In this document: positions 8,439 through 16,933 of the stretch, in pieces
Numbering within the stretch: position 1 is the stretch's first letter
Layout of the letters: every line of letters begins with the position of its first letter
Assembly (NCBI GenBank): GCA_963762545.1
Contig: CAVXLC010000002.1
Span: 1,116,001 to 1,180,000, forward strand
Origin: JABFSM01 sp963762545
GTDB lineage: Bacteria > Gemmatimonadota > Gemmatimonadetes > Gemmatimonadales > GWC2-71-9
Direction: 5' to 3'
Length of the DNA stretch: 64,000 nt
Position numbers and translations under genes: made by a program
The notes under the pieces: generated by a model
Told to the model about the DNA's origin: nothing
What the model saw: only the letters and a program-made list of their open reading frames with translations
Databases searched by the model: none

Positions 8439-8924
8439 ATGAAACCGTTGAACCTGGAAGAACTAACCCGCAGAGCATTTCTGATTCGTTCTGCCGTCGC
8501 GCTCGGGGGGGTCGCGCCGCTGGTGAAGGTCTTTCCGGCGACGGCCCTCGGGGCGCTACAGGGCAGGCCCCCGCTGTCGGAGGCAAGTCTCGGCAGCTAC
8601 ATCCAGACCGCGCGGTCCCAGGGCACCCTCGCCGTCAACGGCCTCGTCACGGAGGTGCGCTCGGACCTCCGGGCCTTCCTGCGCAAGCGGTTCGCCCTGA
8701 GCCCCGTTCAGGAGGCGTTCGTCTCCGGGCTCACGACGACGGACCTCACCAACATCGGGACGGCATTCGAACGGGGGCTCACCGGCCGGAACGAACTCCG
8801 GATTCAGATGCCGGAGCCCGGCCTGGCAAAAGGGAAGTGCGCCATGACGGTCAATCGTGGCGAGGGTCCGCGGGTGGCGGGGGCGACCACGGAGACTTGG
8901 TCCGTCGTGGTGATGAGGCCCTAG
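8439..8924 (+). CDS. Small protein with Tat-like signal, function unknown
   Basis: 161 residues from the ATG at 8439, with CCGGAG about 6 bases upstream. The N-terminus has a twin-arginine pattern, LTRRAFLIRSAVALGGVAPL, with a hydrophobic stretch after RR, which suggests export by the Tat pathway. The mature part contains a predicted helical segment (VRSDLRAFLRKRFALSPVQEAFVSGL) and ends in a short beta-like tail (TTETWSVVVMRP). No family was recognised and no metal-binding motif beyond a single Cys is visible. It lies 28 bases after the OmpA-like gene and may be co-transcribed with it. Confidence 0.6.
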   Translation: MKPLNLEELTRRAFLIRSAVALGGVAPLVKVFPATALGALQGRPPLSEASLGSYIQTARSQGTLAVNGLVTEVRSDLRAFLRKRFALSPVQEAFVSGLTTTDLTNIGTAFERGLTGRNELRIQMPEPGLAKGKCAMTVNRGEGPRVAGATTETWSVVVMRP

Positions 8925-9077
8925 GGCGGGCCGGTCCACCGAGGACGGGACGCCGCCGCGAGGGTCAATCAGCCGCCACCACGGGAAGGATGAACATCGA
9001 ATGTACCGATCCGGTGATCGCCGTTTCGTGACGCTCGGAACGATCGGTTCAATGAATTCATGAGAAAGGCAGGGTTC

Positions 9078-9860
9078 ATGCGCATACTCGCCACGTCCTG
9101 TCTGCTGCTGGTTGCGGGAGCGCTCCGCAGCGAGGCACAGGTTACCCCCGTGCATCCCCGCCAGCCGGTCCCGATCTCCGGCCGCCTGGCGGTGCCCATC
9201 GGCGCGAATCGTCTGCGAGCCACGCTGCTGACCGGCACCAGCCCCAACAGTGGACGGCAGGGACAACGTGGGCTGCTCGTGGCGGTGAACGGGGCATCAA
9301 CCAGTTTCGCGGCGGGCGTCACCACGGTCAGCTTCGGACCAGGGGTGACGGTGAAAGGGCCGGTTCAGGTCGCTTCACCGGCCAGCGCCACCGCCACGGT
9401 CGACATCGATTTCGGCGCGCCGACCGGAGCCCACACGGTGACCGTGACGTCGGGAACCGAAGTCGTGTCCCTTCCAGGCGGCTTTACGGTCACACCCCAG
9501 CCCGACAATTTCGCCGATGTCTGTGGCGCCGCCACCCAGTTTCAGTTGCCCCAGTCCGGAATGAGCCTGATGTTCGACGGTGTGCTGGACTATGCGGGGG
9601 GCCAAGACTGGTTTGTCATCAATTTCGGGCAGGCCGCGAGCCTGAGCCTGACGCTTTCGGCGGCCGCGCCCGGACCGGAGTTCGACCTGGCGGTACTGAC
9701 GAGCTGCGCGAATGCCCCGATCGCCTCCACCACCCCGGGCAACCCGTCGAAGCAGGTGACGATCCCGAGCAGTGGCCCGCACTCCGTCCTCGTGGTCGTC
9801 CGGGGGACTCACTGGGACATCGCGGCGCCACGGTTCAGGTTGATTGCGGTCGCCAAGTAG
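9078..9860 (+). CDS. Secreted beta-sandwich protein (IPT/TIG-like plus pre-peptidase-like)
   Basis: 260 residues from the ATG at 9078, which has AAGG 8 bases upstream; an ATG at 9060 in the same frame has no clear ribosome-binding site. The signal peptide is MRILATSCLLLVAGALRSEAQ. Residues about 55-145 look like one immunoglobulin-type (IPT/TIG-like) domain, ending VVSLPGGFTVTPQ. Residues about 150-260 (FDGVLDYAGGQDWFVINFG, then SLSLTLSAAAPGPEFDLAVL) resemble the pre-peptidase C-terminal type beta sandwich often attached to secreted enzymes. No enzyme is attached here. It ends 17 bases from the convergent dcd gene. Confidence 0.55.
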   Translation: MRILATSCLLLVAGALRSEAQVTPVHPRQPVPISGRLAVPIGANRLRATLLTGTSPNSGRQGQRGLLVAVNGASTSFAAGVTTVSFGPGVTVKGPVQVASPASATATVDIDFGAPTGAHTVTVTSGTEVVSLPGGFTVTPQPDNFADVCGAATQFQLPQSGMSLMFDGVLDYAGGQDWFVINFGQAASLSLTLSAAAPGPEFDLAVLTSCANAPIASTTPGNPSKQVTIPSSGPHSVLVVVRGTHWDIAAPRFRLIAVAK

Positions 9861-9877
9861 GACTCGCCCGACGCTCC

Positions 9878-10456
9878 CTACAGGCGCGGCAGGGTGACCC
9901 CCCGCTGCGCCTGGTATTTCCCCTTCTTGTCGGCGTAGCTGGTCTCGCAGACATCGTCGTCGTCGGCCTCGAAGAAGAGCACCTGGCAGATGCCCTCGTT
10001 GGCGTAGATCTTCGCGGGGAGCGGGGTGGTGTTGCTGATCTCCAGGGTGACGTGGCCCTCCCACTCGGGCTCGAAGGGCGTCACGTTGGTGATGATGCCG
10101 CAGCGGGCGTAGGTGGACTTGCCCACGCAGATCGTGAGCACGTTCCGGGGAATGCGGAAGTATTCCACCGACCTGGCCAGGGCAAAACTGTTGGGCGGGA
10201 CGATGCACACCTCGCCCTCGTACTCGACGAAGCTCTTGGGGTCGAACTCCTTGGGATCCACGATCGCCGAGAGCACGTTGGTGAAGATCTTGAACTCGGG
10301 CGCCACCCGCATATCGTAGCCGTAGGAGCTCACGCCATAGGAGATGACCTTCTTGCCGAGGCGGTCGGTCTCCCGCACCTGGCTGTCGGTAAACGGGTCG
10401 ATCATCCGGTGTTCGAGCGCCATCCGGCGGATCCAGCGGTCGGATTTGATGGACAT
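9878..10456 (-). CDS. dcd: dCTP deaminase
   Basis: 192 residues, the usual length of Dcd. It deaminates dCTP to dUTP in the cytosol for dTTP synthesis. Visible landmarks are MSIKSDRWIRRMA at the start, the conserved GKSTYARCG (112-120) which contains the catalytic-site loop, EPEWEGHVTLEISN containing the general-base Glu (about 138), and a C-terminal QRGVTLPRL that in the family closes over the nucleotide. The start at 10456 is chosen because it begins with the family MSIKSD; the frame is open upstream without homology. The gene is divergent from nuoA across a 130-base promoter region. Confidence 0.93.
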   Translation of the reverse strand: MSIKSDRWIRRMALEHRMIDPFTDSQVRETDRLGKKVISYGVSSYGYDMRVAPEFKIFTNVLSAIVDPKEFDPKSFVEYEGEVCIVPPNSFALARSVEYFRIPRNVLTICVGKSTYARCGIITNVTPFEPEWEGHVTLEISNTTPLPAKIYANEGICQVLFFEADDDDVCETSYADKKGKYQAQRGVTLPRL

Positions 10457-10495
10457 GAGGGCCCGGAGCTTGAGGATGTCGGGAATCGGGGAGGC

Positions 10496-10526
10496 TAAAT
10501 ATAACCCCCACAGAAAGTTGCCCCAC
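10496..10526 (-). promoter_or_regulatory. Candidate dcd promoter (GTG-N20-TATATTTA)
   Basis: On the minus strand TATATTTA (plus 10496-10503) fits TAnnTTTN, with GTG (plus 10524-10526) 20 bases upstream in the place of the -33 TTG. The start of transcription would be about 35 bases upstream of the dcd ATG. Confidence 0.4.
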
Positions 10527-10534
10527 CCGGCCGG

Positions 10535-10565
10535 TTGAACTGGACACCCCTGCGAGTTACAATTG
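10535..10565 (+). promoter_or_regulatory. nuo operon promoter (TTGAAC-N17-TACAAT)
   Basis: TTGAAC at 10535-10540 and TACAAT at 10558-10563 are separated by 17 bases, a near-consensus sigma-70-type promoter. It can also be read as TTG-N20-TACAATTG. The predicted transcript begins near 10570, leaving a leader of about 17 bases before the nuoA ATG. Confidence 0.65.
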
Positions 10566-10586
10566 GGCCAACCCAAACCCCTCGGA

Positions 10587-10952
10587 ATGCTCCAACCCTA
10601 CGTTCCGCTCCTCGTCCTGATCGCATTCGTGGTGGCGAACGCCATTTTGATCCTGGCGCTCTCCCACGTCTTGTCCAGCTATCGACGAACTCCGGTCAAA
10701 TCGGCGCCCTATGAATCCGGCATCCCGGTGCTGGGGGACGCCCGCGAACGGTTTTCGATCAAGTTCTACCTCGTCGCGATGCTCTTCATCATCTTCGACA
10801 TCGAGACGGTGTTCATGATTCCCTGGGCGGTGGCCTTCCGCCAGCTCGCCGACATCAGCGGGCTGCTGATCGTCGAGATGTTCGTCTTCATTGCCGTCCT
10901 GGGCGTCGGGTACGTGTACATCTGGAAGCGCGGGGCTCTGCAATGGGATTGA
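10587..10952 (+). CDS. nuoA: NADH-quinone oxidoreductase subunit A
   Basis: 121 residues with three TM helices and the family signature KSAPYESGIPVLGDARERFSIKFY in the loop after TM1, then IIFDIETVFMIPWA in TM2, which includes the conserved acidic residues. NuoA is a small membrane subunit at the interface of the quinone chamber and the proton-pumping arm. The ATG at 10587 is used; an in-frame TTG upstream lies inside the promoter. The stop overlaps nuoB by 10 bases. Confidence 0.95.
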   Translation: MLQPYVPLLVLIAFVVANAILILALSHVLSSYRRTPVKSAPYESGIPVLGDARERFSIKFYLVAMLFIIFDIETVFMIPWAVAFRQLADISGLLIVEMFVFIAVLGVGYVYIWKRGALQWD

Positions 10953-11569
10953 CGACGCCGGAATCCGAGCGGGAGCCGACCGAGGCGGAGCTGGCCGGGG
11001 TCTCTCCCAATTTTCTCACTACCACGCTGTCCGCGGTGAGCAACTGGGGCCGGGCGAATTCCCTCTGGCCCATGCCGTTCGGCACCGCCTGCTGTGCCAT
11101 CGAGTTCATGGCCTCGGCCGCCGGCCGGTTCGATCTGGCCCGCTTCGGCATGGAGCGGATGAGCTTCTCGCCCCGGCAGGCCGATCTGCTGATCTGCGCC
11201 GGGCGGCTTCCGTTCAAGCTGGCGCCGATCATTCGGCGGATCTGGGACCAGATGCCCCAGCCGAAGTGGTCCATCAGCATGGGGGCCTGCGCCTCCACCG
11301 GAGGCATCTTCGATACCTATACGATGGTGCAGGGCATCGACACCATCATCCCGGTCGACGTCTACGTGCCCGGCTGCCCGCCCCGCCCGGAAGGCCTGAT
11401 TTACGGCATCACGATGCTGCAGAAGAAGATCAAGGGGGAGAGCCTCTCGGACCCGACGCTCCGGGTCGAGCACCTGGTGGACGACCGAGGCTTCTTTCTT
11501 CCGCCCGAAAAGATCGACGAGATCTCGGAGCCCTTCGGCAATTCGGTGCACCAGACGAGGTCGGCGTGA
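10943..11569 (+). CDS. nuoB: NADH-quinone oxidoreductase subunit B (cluster N2)
   Basis: 208 residues. NuoB holds the terminal 4Fe-4S cluster N2 that reduces quinone. The tandem Cys pair of the N2 ligand set is visible in FGTACCAIEF (50-51). The other two ligands are in SMGACASTGG and VPGCPPRPEGL. The C-terminal tail (RVEHLVDDRGFFLPPEK onward) is longer than in many homologues but not unusual. Its TGA overlaps the GTG of nuoC. Confidence 0.96.
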   Translation: MGLTTPESEREPTEAELAGVSPNFLTTTLSAVSNWGRANSLWPMPFGTACCAIEFMASAAGRFDLARFGMERMSFSPRQADLLICAGRLPFKLAPIIRRIWDQMPQPKWSISMGACASTGGIFDTYTMVQGIDTIIPVDVYVPGCPPRPEGLIYGITMLQKKIKGESLSDPTLRVEHLVDDRGFFLPPEKIDEISEPFGNSVHQTRSA

Positions 11570-12225
11570 GCGCACCCGCCCCGAGCTCTCCCGCCGGCGC
11601 CCCGGGCGCGAGGGGAGCGTCGCCCTCGGTCGCGGCGCTCAGGGCCGCCTTCGGCCCGGCCATTCTCCGGAGCCAGGTGTCCTGCGGCGATTCCATCGTG
11701 TGGGTCGATCGGGGCCGCGCGCACGACGTCCTGGCCTGGCTGCGCGACACCCCGGCCCAGGAATTCAACTATCTGACCGACATCACCGCGGTGGATTACC
11801 GGGACCCCGAACGGGCCCTCGAGGTGGTGTACCAGCTCCGCTCGCTCGCCCGGAAGGCCGACCTCCGGATCAAGATTCCGCTCGACAAGTCCCAGGCGCT
11901 GGAGGTCGATTCGGTCTTCGATCTCTGGAAAGGCGCGGACTGGCTGGAGCGCGAGGTGTTCGACATGTTCGGCGTGACCTTCAAGGGACATCCCGACCTG
12001 CGCCGCATCCTCATGTGGGACACCTACGCCGAGGGCTTTCCCCTCCGCAAGGACTTCCCGCTGCGCGGACATTTCACGCGGGCCGAGCAGACCCGCCAGG
12101 CCCTGGCAGCCAACCCCGAGGCGCACTACTCGATCGAGGAGCTGAGCATCGCCGAGGCGTACGACGAGCTGCCCGAGGACGTGCGGCGGAGGCTGGCCCA
12201 CGGAGACCGGGGGCGGGTGCCATGA
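11566..12225 (+). CDS. nuoC: NADH-quinone oxidoreductase subunit C (30 kDa)
   Basis: 219 residues with a GTG start in a GTGA overlap with the nuoB stop. The first 30 residues are Ala/Pro-rich. The 30-kDa domain shows FNYLTDITAVDY, VYQLRSLARKADLRIKIPL, and the signature EREVFDMFGVTFKGHPDLRRILM. NuoC docks on NuoD in the peripheral arm and has no cofactor. It is separate from NuoD here, unlike the fused NuoCD of E. coli. Confidence 0.95.
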   Translation: MSAPAPSSPAGAPGARGASPSVAALRAAFGPAILRSQVSCGDSIVWVDRGRAHDVLAWLRDTPAQEFNYLTDITAVDYRDPERALEVVYQLRSLARKADLRIKIPLDKSQALEVDSVFDLWKGADWLEREVFDMFGVTFKGHPDLRRILMWDTYAEGFPLRKDFPLRGHFTRAEQTRQALAANPEAHYSIEELSIAEAYDELPEDVRRRLAHGDRGRVP

Positions 12226-13511
12226 CCACGCGCACGCTGGAAATGGCGTTGTCCACCCCGTCGCTCGACGCCCAGGGCCGCCCTTCGCGGGTGCCGCTCG
12301 GGGTGTCCGGCCGGGGCGACCCCAACGACGAGTTCGGAGCCGAGCCGATGCTGGTCAACATCGGTCCCCAGCACCCCGCGACCCACGGCGTGCTGCGCCT
12401 GGTGCTGGAGCTCGAAGGGGAGACGGTGGTGCGCTGCATTCCCCACATCGGGTACCTGCATTCCGGATTCGAGAAACTGGGCGAGTACCGCCACTACAAT
12501 CAGATCATTCCGCTCACCGACCGGACCGACTACCTGTCGCCGATGGCCAACAACGTTTGCCTGGCGCTGGCGGCCGAGAAGCTCATGGGCATCGAGATCA
12601 CCGAGCGATGCGCGGTGCTGCGGGTGATCGCCTGCGAGATGAGCCGGATCATTTCCCACCTGGTCTGGCTCGGCACCACCGGCATCGACCTGGGCGCGTT
12701 CACGCCGTTCCTCTGGTCGTTCTACGAGCGGGAGCGGATCTACAACCTCCAGGAAGCCTGGACCGGGGCGCGGCTCACGACCAGCCTGACGCGGGTGGGC
12801 GGCATGATGGCGGACATTCCCGACGGGTTCGAGGAGAATCTGCGCGCCTACTGTCGGACCTTTCCCAAGACGCTGGATGAGGTGGACACGATGTTCACCC
12901 GGAACGCCATCTGGTGCGGGCGCACCCAGGGCGTCGGGGTCATCGGGCACGACGAGGCCATCAACTATTCGCTCTCCGGCCCCATGCTCCGGGCCAGCGG
13001 CGTCGACTACGACGTGCGGAAGGACCGACCCTATCTGGGCTACGACACCTACAACTTCGACGTCCCGGTTGGCGAGCACGGCGACATCTACGATCGCTAC
13101 CGGGTACGGCTCGAGGAGATGTACCAGTCCACCCGGATCCTGGAGCAGGCGCTGGACCGACTGGCCACGCTCAAAGGCGCGCCAGTCAACGTCTCGGATC
13201 CCAAGGTGATTCTGCCGCCCAAGTCGCGCGCGATGAGCGACATGGAGGCGATGATCTTCCACTTCAAGCAGGTCATGGAGGGGGTTCCCGCGCCCGCCGG
13301 CGAGGCGTATCTCGGCATCGAGAACCCCAAGGGCGAGCTCGGCTACTATTTCGTCGCCGACGGCACCGCCAAGCCGGTGCGCTGGCGGATCCGGCCGCCG
13401 TCCTTCATCAACCTCGCCTGCCTCCCCAAGCTCTGCGAGGGCGCGTTGCTGTCCGACGTCATCGCCATCAATGCCAGCGTGGATATCGTCATGGGAGAAA
13501 TCGACCGATGA
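12222..13511 (+). CDS. nuoD: NADH-quinone oxidoreductase subunit D (49 kDa)
   Basis: 429 residues, ATG in an ATGA overlap with nuoC. NuoD is the 49-kDa subunit that forms the quinone-binding cavity with NuoB. Family landmarks are NIGPQHPATHGVLRLVLELEGE with the quinone-cavity His, CIPHIGYLHSGFEKLGE, and the C-terminal INLACLPKLCEGALLSDVIAI. The N-terminal 38 residues precede the conserved start of the domain and are variable in the family. Confidence 0.96.
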   Translation: MTTRTLEMALSTPSLDAQGRPSRVPLGVSGRGDPNDEFGAEPMLVNIGPQHPATHGVLRLVLELEGETVVRCIPHIGYLHSGFEKLGEYRHYNQIIPLTDRTDYLSPMANNVCLALAAEKLMGIEITERCAVLRVIACEMSRIISHLVWLGTTGIDLGAFTPFLWSFYERERIYNLQEAWTGARLTTSLTRVGGMMADIPDGFEENLRAYCRTFPKTLDEVDTMFTRNAIWCGRTQGVGVIGHDEAINYSLSGPMLRASGVDYDVRKDRPYLGYDTYNFDVPVGEHGDIYDRYRVRLEEMYQSTRILEQALDRLATLKGAPVNVSDPKVILPPKSRAMSDMEAMIFHFKQVMEGVPAPAGEAYLGIENPKGELGYYFVADGTAKPVRWRIRPPSFINLACLPKLCEGALLSDVIAINASVDIVMGEIDR

Positions 13512-14026
13512 GCGGCGGCGCTGGCGCGGGCCACGGCGGGGAGGGGGAACATCAGCCGGTGTTCGTCGGCGGCGCCCGGGACAGGCTCGAGGCGCTGTTC
13601 CCCAAGTTTCCGACCAAGCAGGCCTGCCTGCTGCCCGCCCTGTGGATCATTCAGGAGGAGCGGGGCTGGATCTCCCCCGGCGCCATGGCCGAAGTGGCCA
13701 GCCTGCTCGGGCTCACGCCGGCGTACGTGCGGGGCGTGGTGACCTTCTACACGATGTATCACACCCACCCGGTGGGCCGGCACTTCATCCAGGTCTGCAC
13801 CACCTCGCCGTGCCACCTCTGCGGCTCCGACGACGTGGTCAAGGCGCTGCTCAAGGAGACCGGGTGCGGCGAGCTGGGCGCCACCAGCCCAGACGGCCGG
13901 TTTACCGTGATCGAGGTGGAGTGCCTCGGCGCCTGCGGCTTCGCGACGCCCATCCTGGTGGACAACGACTTCATCGAGAGCACCAGCCCCGAGCGCGTGC
14001 CCGGGATCCTGGCGGGGTACCGGTAA
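13508..14026 (+). CDS. nuoE: NADH-quinone oxidoreductase subunit E (24 kDa)
   Basis: 172 residues, ATGA overlap with nuoD. A thioredoxin-like 2Fe-2S protein carrying cluster N1a. The four ligands follow the family C-x4-C ... C-x3-C pattern: CTTSPC followed by HLCG, then ECLGACGFATP. The N-terminal helical region (ALFPKFPTKQACLLPALWIIQEERGW) is typical. It forms the NADH-dehydrogenase module with NuoF. The stop overlaps the nuoF ATG by one base. Confidence 0.95.
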   Translation: MSGGAGAGHGGEGEHQPVFVGGARDRLEALFPKFPTKQACLLPALWIIQEERGWISPGAMAEVASLLGLTPAYVRGVVTFYTMYHTHPVGRHFIQVCTTSPCHLCGSDDVVKALLKETGCGELGATSPDGRFTVIEVECLGACGFATPILVDNDFIESTSPERVPGILAGYR

Positions 14027-15333
14027 TGGGCTATCCGCATCCCTCGCATCCCAAGGAAACCGTCGTCCTCTCGAAGTATTTCGGCGACGCCGCGGCGCGC
14101 ACCCATCAAGGGTGGGTCGAGCGGGGCGGATACGAGGGCCTGAAGAAGGCGCTCGGCATGACGCCGGAGGCGATCATCGAGGAGCTCAAGGCATCGGGGC
14201 TCCGGGGCCGGGGCGGGGCGGGGTTCCCCACCGGGCTCAAGTGGAGCTTCATGCCCAAGGGCGACGGCAAACCCCACTACCTCTGCTGCAACGCCGACGA
14301 GTCGGAGCCGGGCACCTTCAAGGACCGCGAGATCATGCGCTGGACCCCGCACGCGCTGATCGAAGGCTGCGCGGTGGCCTGCCACGCCATCGGCGCGGAG
14401 ACCTGCTACATCTACATCCGGGGCGAGTTCACCGATCCCTGGGCGGTGATGTCCACCGCCGTGGCCGAGGCCTACGCGGCCGGCACTATCGGCGCCAACG
14501 CGATGGGCTCCGGCAAGCGGATCGACATCGTGCTGTTCCGCGGGGCGGGTGCCTACATCTGCGGCGAAGAGACCGCGCTGATGAACTCGCTCGAGGGCAA
14601 GCGCGGCAACCCGCGGATCAAGCCGCCGTTTCCCGCCGCCGCCGGCCTGTTCGGCATGCCCACCACGATCAACAACGTGGAAACCCTGGCCGCGGTACCT
14701 CACATCCTGAATCGCGGCGCCGCCTGGTACAAGGCGCTGTGTCTCGGCAACCCCAAGAGCACCGGCACCAAGCTGTTCTCGGTCTGCGGCCACGTGATGA
14801 AGCCGGGCAACTTCGAGATCACCATGGGCTATCCCATGAAGGATCTCATCTACGACCTGGCCGGCGGCATGCGGCCGGGCCGGACCCTGAAGGCGGTCAT
14901 CCCGGGCGGCTCGTCGGTGCCGATCATGAACCGGCAGGAGGCCGAGGCCGCGCTGTGCGACTACGAAGGCATCGTCGAGAAGGGATCGATGCTGGGCTCG
15001 GCGGGGTTCATCGTCATGGATGACAGCGCGGACATCGTGTACGAGGTGTACCGGCTGGCCAAGTTCTATGCCCACGAGAGCTGCGCCCAGTGCACCCAGT
15101 GCCGCGAAGGCACCGCGTGGACCACCAAGATCCTGGAGCGAATCCTGAAGGGCCAGGGCAAGCCGGAGGACCTGGCGCTCCTGCTGGAGCTGTCCGAGCA
15201 GATGACCGGCAAGACCATCTGCGTGCTGTCCGACAGCTGCGCCGCGCCCATCGTGAGCGGCATCCAGAAATTCCGCTCCGAGTTCGACGCGTACCTGAGC
15301 CGGGCCAAGGCGCCCGTCCTGGCGGGGGCCTAG
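14026..15333 (+). CDS. nuoF: NADH-quinone oxidoreductase subunit F (51 kDa, FMN)
   Basis: 435 residues, ATG sharing one base with the nuoE stop. NuoF oxidises NADH through FMN and carries 4Fe-4S cluster N3. The glycine-rich GLRGRGGAGFPTGLKW binds NADH, and YLCCNADESEPGTFKDRE and the following region bind FMN. Cluster ligands are in ESCAQCTQCREGT and, about 40 residues later, TICVL. An extra Cys occurs shortly after (SDSCAAP), which is not a known ligand. Confidence 0.96.
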   Translation: MGYPHPSHPKETVVLSKYFGDAAARTHQGWVERGGYEGLKKALGMTPEAIIEELKASGLRGRGGAGFPTGLKWSFMPKGDGKPHYLCCNADESEPGTFKDREIMRWTPHALIEGCAVACHAIGAETCYIYIRGEFTDPWAVMSTAVAEAYAAGTIGANAMGSGKRIDIVLFRGAGAYICGEETALMNSLEGKRGNPRIKPPFPAAAGLFGMPTTINNVETLAAVPHILNRGAAWYKALCLGNPKSTGTKLFSVCGHVMKPGNFEITMGYPMKDLIYDLAGGMRPGRTLKAVIPGGSSVPIMNRQEAEAALCDYEGIVEKGSMLGSAGFIVMDDSADIVYEVYRLAKFYAHESCAQCTQCREGTAWTTKILERILKGQGKPEDLALLLELSEQMTGKTICVLSDSCAAPIVSGIQKFRSEFDAYLSRAKAPVLAGA

Positions 15334-15337
15334 CGGC

Positions 15338-16933
15338 ATGAGCGCTGAGCTGGTCAATGTCACCATCGACGGCGTCACGGTGAGCGTGCCCAAGGGCACC
15401 ACCATCATCGAGGCCGCCAAGCAGGCCGGCGTCCTGGTACCGCACTATTGCTACCATCCCTCGCTCCCGTCTCCCGCCGTCTGCCGGATGTGCCTGGTGG
15501 AGGTTGAGAAGGCGCCCAAGCTGATGCCGGCCTGCGTCACCACGGTGGCCGAGGGCCAGGTGGTGAAGGTGATGAGCCAGCCGGCCCGCAAGGCCCGCGA
15601 GAGCGTGCTGGAATTCCTGCTGATCAACCACCCGCTGGACTGCCCGATCTGCGACCAGGCCGGGGAGTGCGAGCTGCAGGACTTTGTCTTCCAGGAAGGC
15701 CGGGCCGGGACCCGGTACAGCGACTACGCCAAGCGCTTCAATCCGGTGGAAGACTTCGGCCCCGACGTGCTCTACGTCCCGAACCGCTGCATCCTCTGCA
15801 CCCGGTGCGTCCGATTCATGGACGACGTGGCGGACACGCCGGTGCTCAATGTCTCGGAGCGCGGCGACCGGGCCTATATCGGCATCGACCCGGGACAGGC
15901 GCTCGATCATCCCTGGTCGGGCAACGTGGTCGATCTCTGCCCGGTCGGCTCGCTGATCTCCAAGGACTTCCTGCACAAGGCACGTGCCTGGGACCTCGAC
16001 AAGACCGCGAGCATCTGCCCCGGCTGTACCCAGGGCTGCAACATCATGATCGACACCCGGGACGACGTGGTGGTCCGGCTCCGGCCCCGCGCCAACCTGG
16101 ACGTCAATCGCCACTTCATCTGCGACACCGGCCGGGCCGACTACCGCTGGATGAACCGGGGTGACCGGATCGAAGTCCCGCTGGTTCGCGATGGCAGCCG
16201 ACTCTCGCCGACCGACTGGGACACGGCGGTGCCTCGGCTGGCCGCGCTGATCTCGAGCGTCACCGGGCGGGTGGTGCTGCTCGCCTCGGGCCGCGCGTCG
16301 CTCGAGTCGCTGGGCTGGGTCCGTCGCCTGGTGGACGGGAAGGATGTCACCGCGGCCATCAAGGTCCCGCAGGGCCCCGAAGCCCCGCTGCCCGGCGTGC
16401 CCAACCTGGCGCTGCGGAAGGACCGGGTGCCCAATCTGGACGGCGCCCGCCTGGCCGGCTACACCGCGGCCTGGAAAGACGCCATGGCCCGGGTCGAGGG
16501 GGCGGCGCTGGTGATGCTGCTCGATGCCGACCTGGACGACGCGGAGGCGGCACGCCTGGCGAGCGCGGGGATCGTGGTCGGTCTCGCGAGCGTGGACGAC
16601 GACCGCCTCAAGGGCGCCGCGATGCTGCTGCCGGTGTCGACCATGGCCGAGGAGAACGGCACCTACGTGAACCGGGACCAGCGGGTCCAGCGGTTCATCG
16701 AGGCCAAGGGCGCTCCCGGCATGGCCCGCCCGGGCTGGTGGATCGCCGCCCAGGCATGGGCCGAGAACAACCCGGGGCAGGGCGCGCCGATGACGGCGGC
16801 GGAGGCCTTCGCCCGACTCGGCAGCGCCATCCCCGCGCTCAACGGCCTGACCTACGGAGACCTCGGGCTTACCGGACGGGTCCTCGATTCGGCCCCCGCC
16901 CCCGCGGGCGCGCGGCAGGGAGCGGCGCGGTGA
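15338..16933 (+). CDS. nuoG: NADH-quinone oxidoreductase subunit G, short form
   Basis: 531 residues, shorter than the roughly 690-910 of well-studied NuoG proteins. The N-terminal ferredoxin domain holds a 2Fe-2S site (Cys 38, 49, 52, 66). It is followed by an H-x3-C-x2-C-x5-C type site (NHPLDCPICDQAGEC) and two ferredoxin-like 4Fe-4S sites starting at CILCTRC. The molybdopterin-like region begins with four Cys (CPGCTQGC and FICDTGR), as in proteins that retain the extra cluster. The rest of that domain is reduced to about 280 residues. No molybdenum cofactor role is expected. Confidence 0.93.
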   Translation: MSAELVNVTIDGVTVSVPKGTTIIEAAKQAGVLVPHYCYHPSLPSPAVCRMCLVEVEKAPKLMPACVTTVAEGQVVKVMSQPARKARESVLEFLLINHPLDCPICDQAGECELQDFVFQEGRAGTRYSDYAKRFNPVEDFGPDVLYVPNRCILCTRCVRFMDDVADTPVLNVSERGDRAYIGIDPGQALDHPWSGNVVDLCPVGSLISKDFLHKARAWDLDKTASICPGCTQGCNIMIDTRDDVVVRLRPRANLDVNRHFICDTGRADYRWMNRGDRIEVPLVRDGSRLSPTDWDTAVPRLAALISSVTGRVVLLASGRASLESLGWVRRLVDGKDVTAAIKVPQGPEAPLPGVPNLALRKDRVPNLDGARLAGYTAAWKDAMARVEGAALVMLLDADLDDAEAARLASAGIVVGLASVDDDRLKGAAMLLPVSTMAEENGTYVNRDQRVQRFIEAKGAPGMARPGWWIAAQAWAENNPGQGAPMTAAEAFARLGSAIPALNGLTYGDLGLTGRVLDSAPAPAGARQGAAR

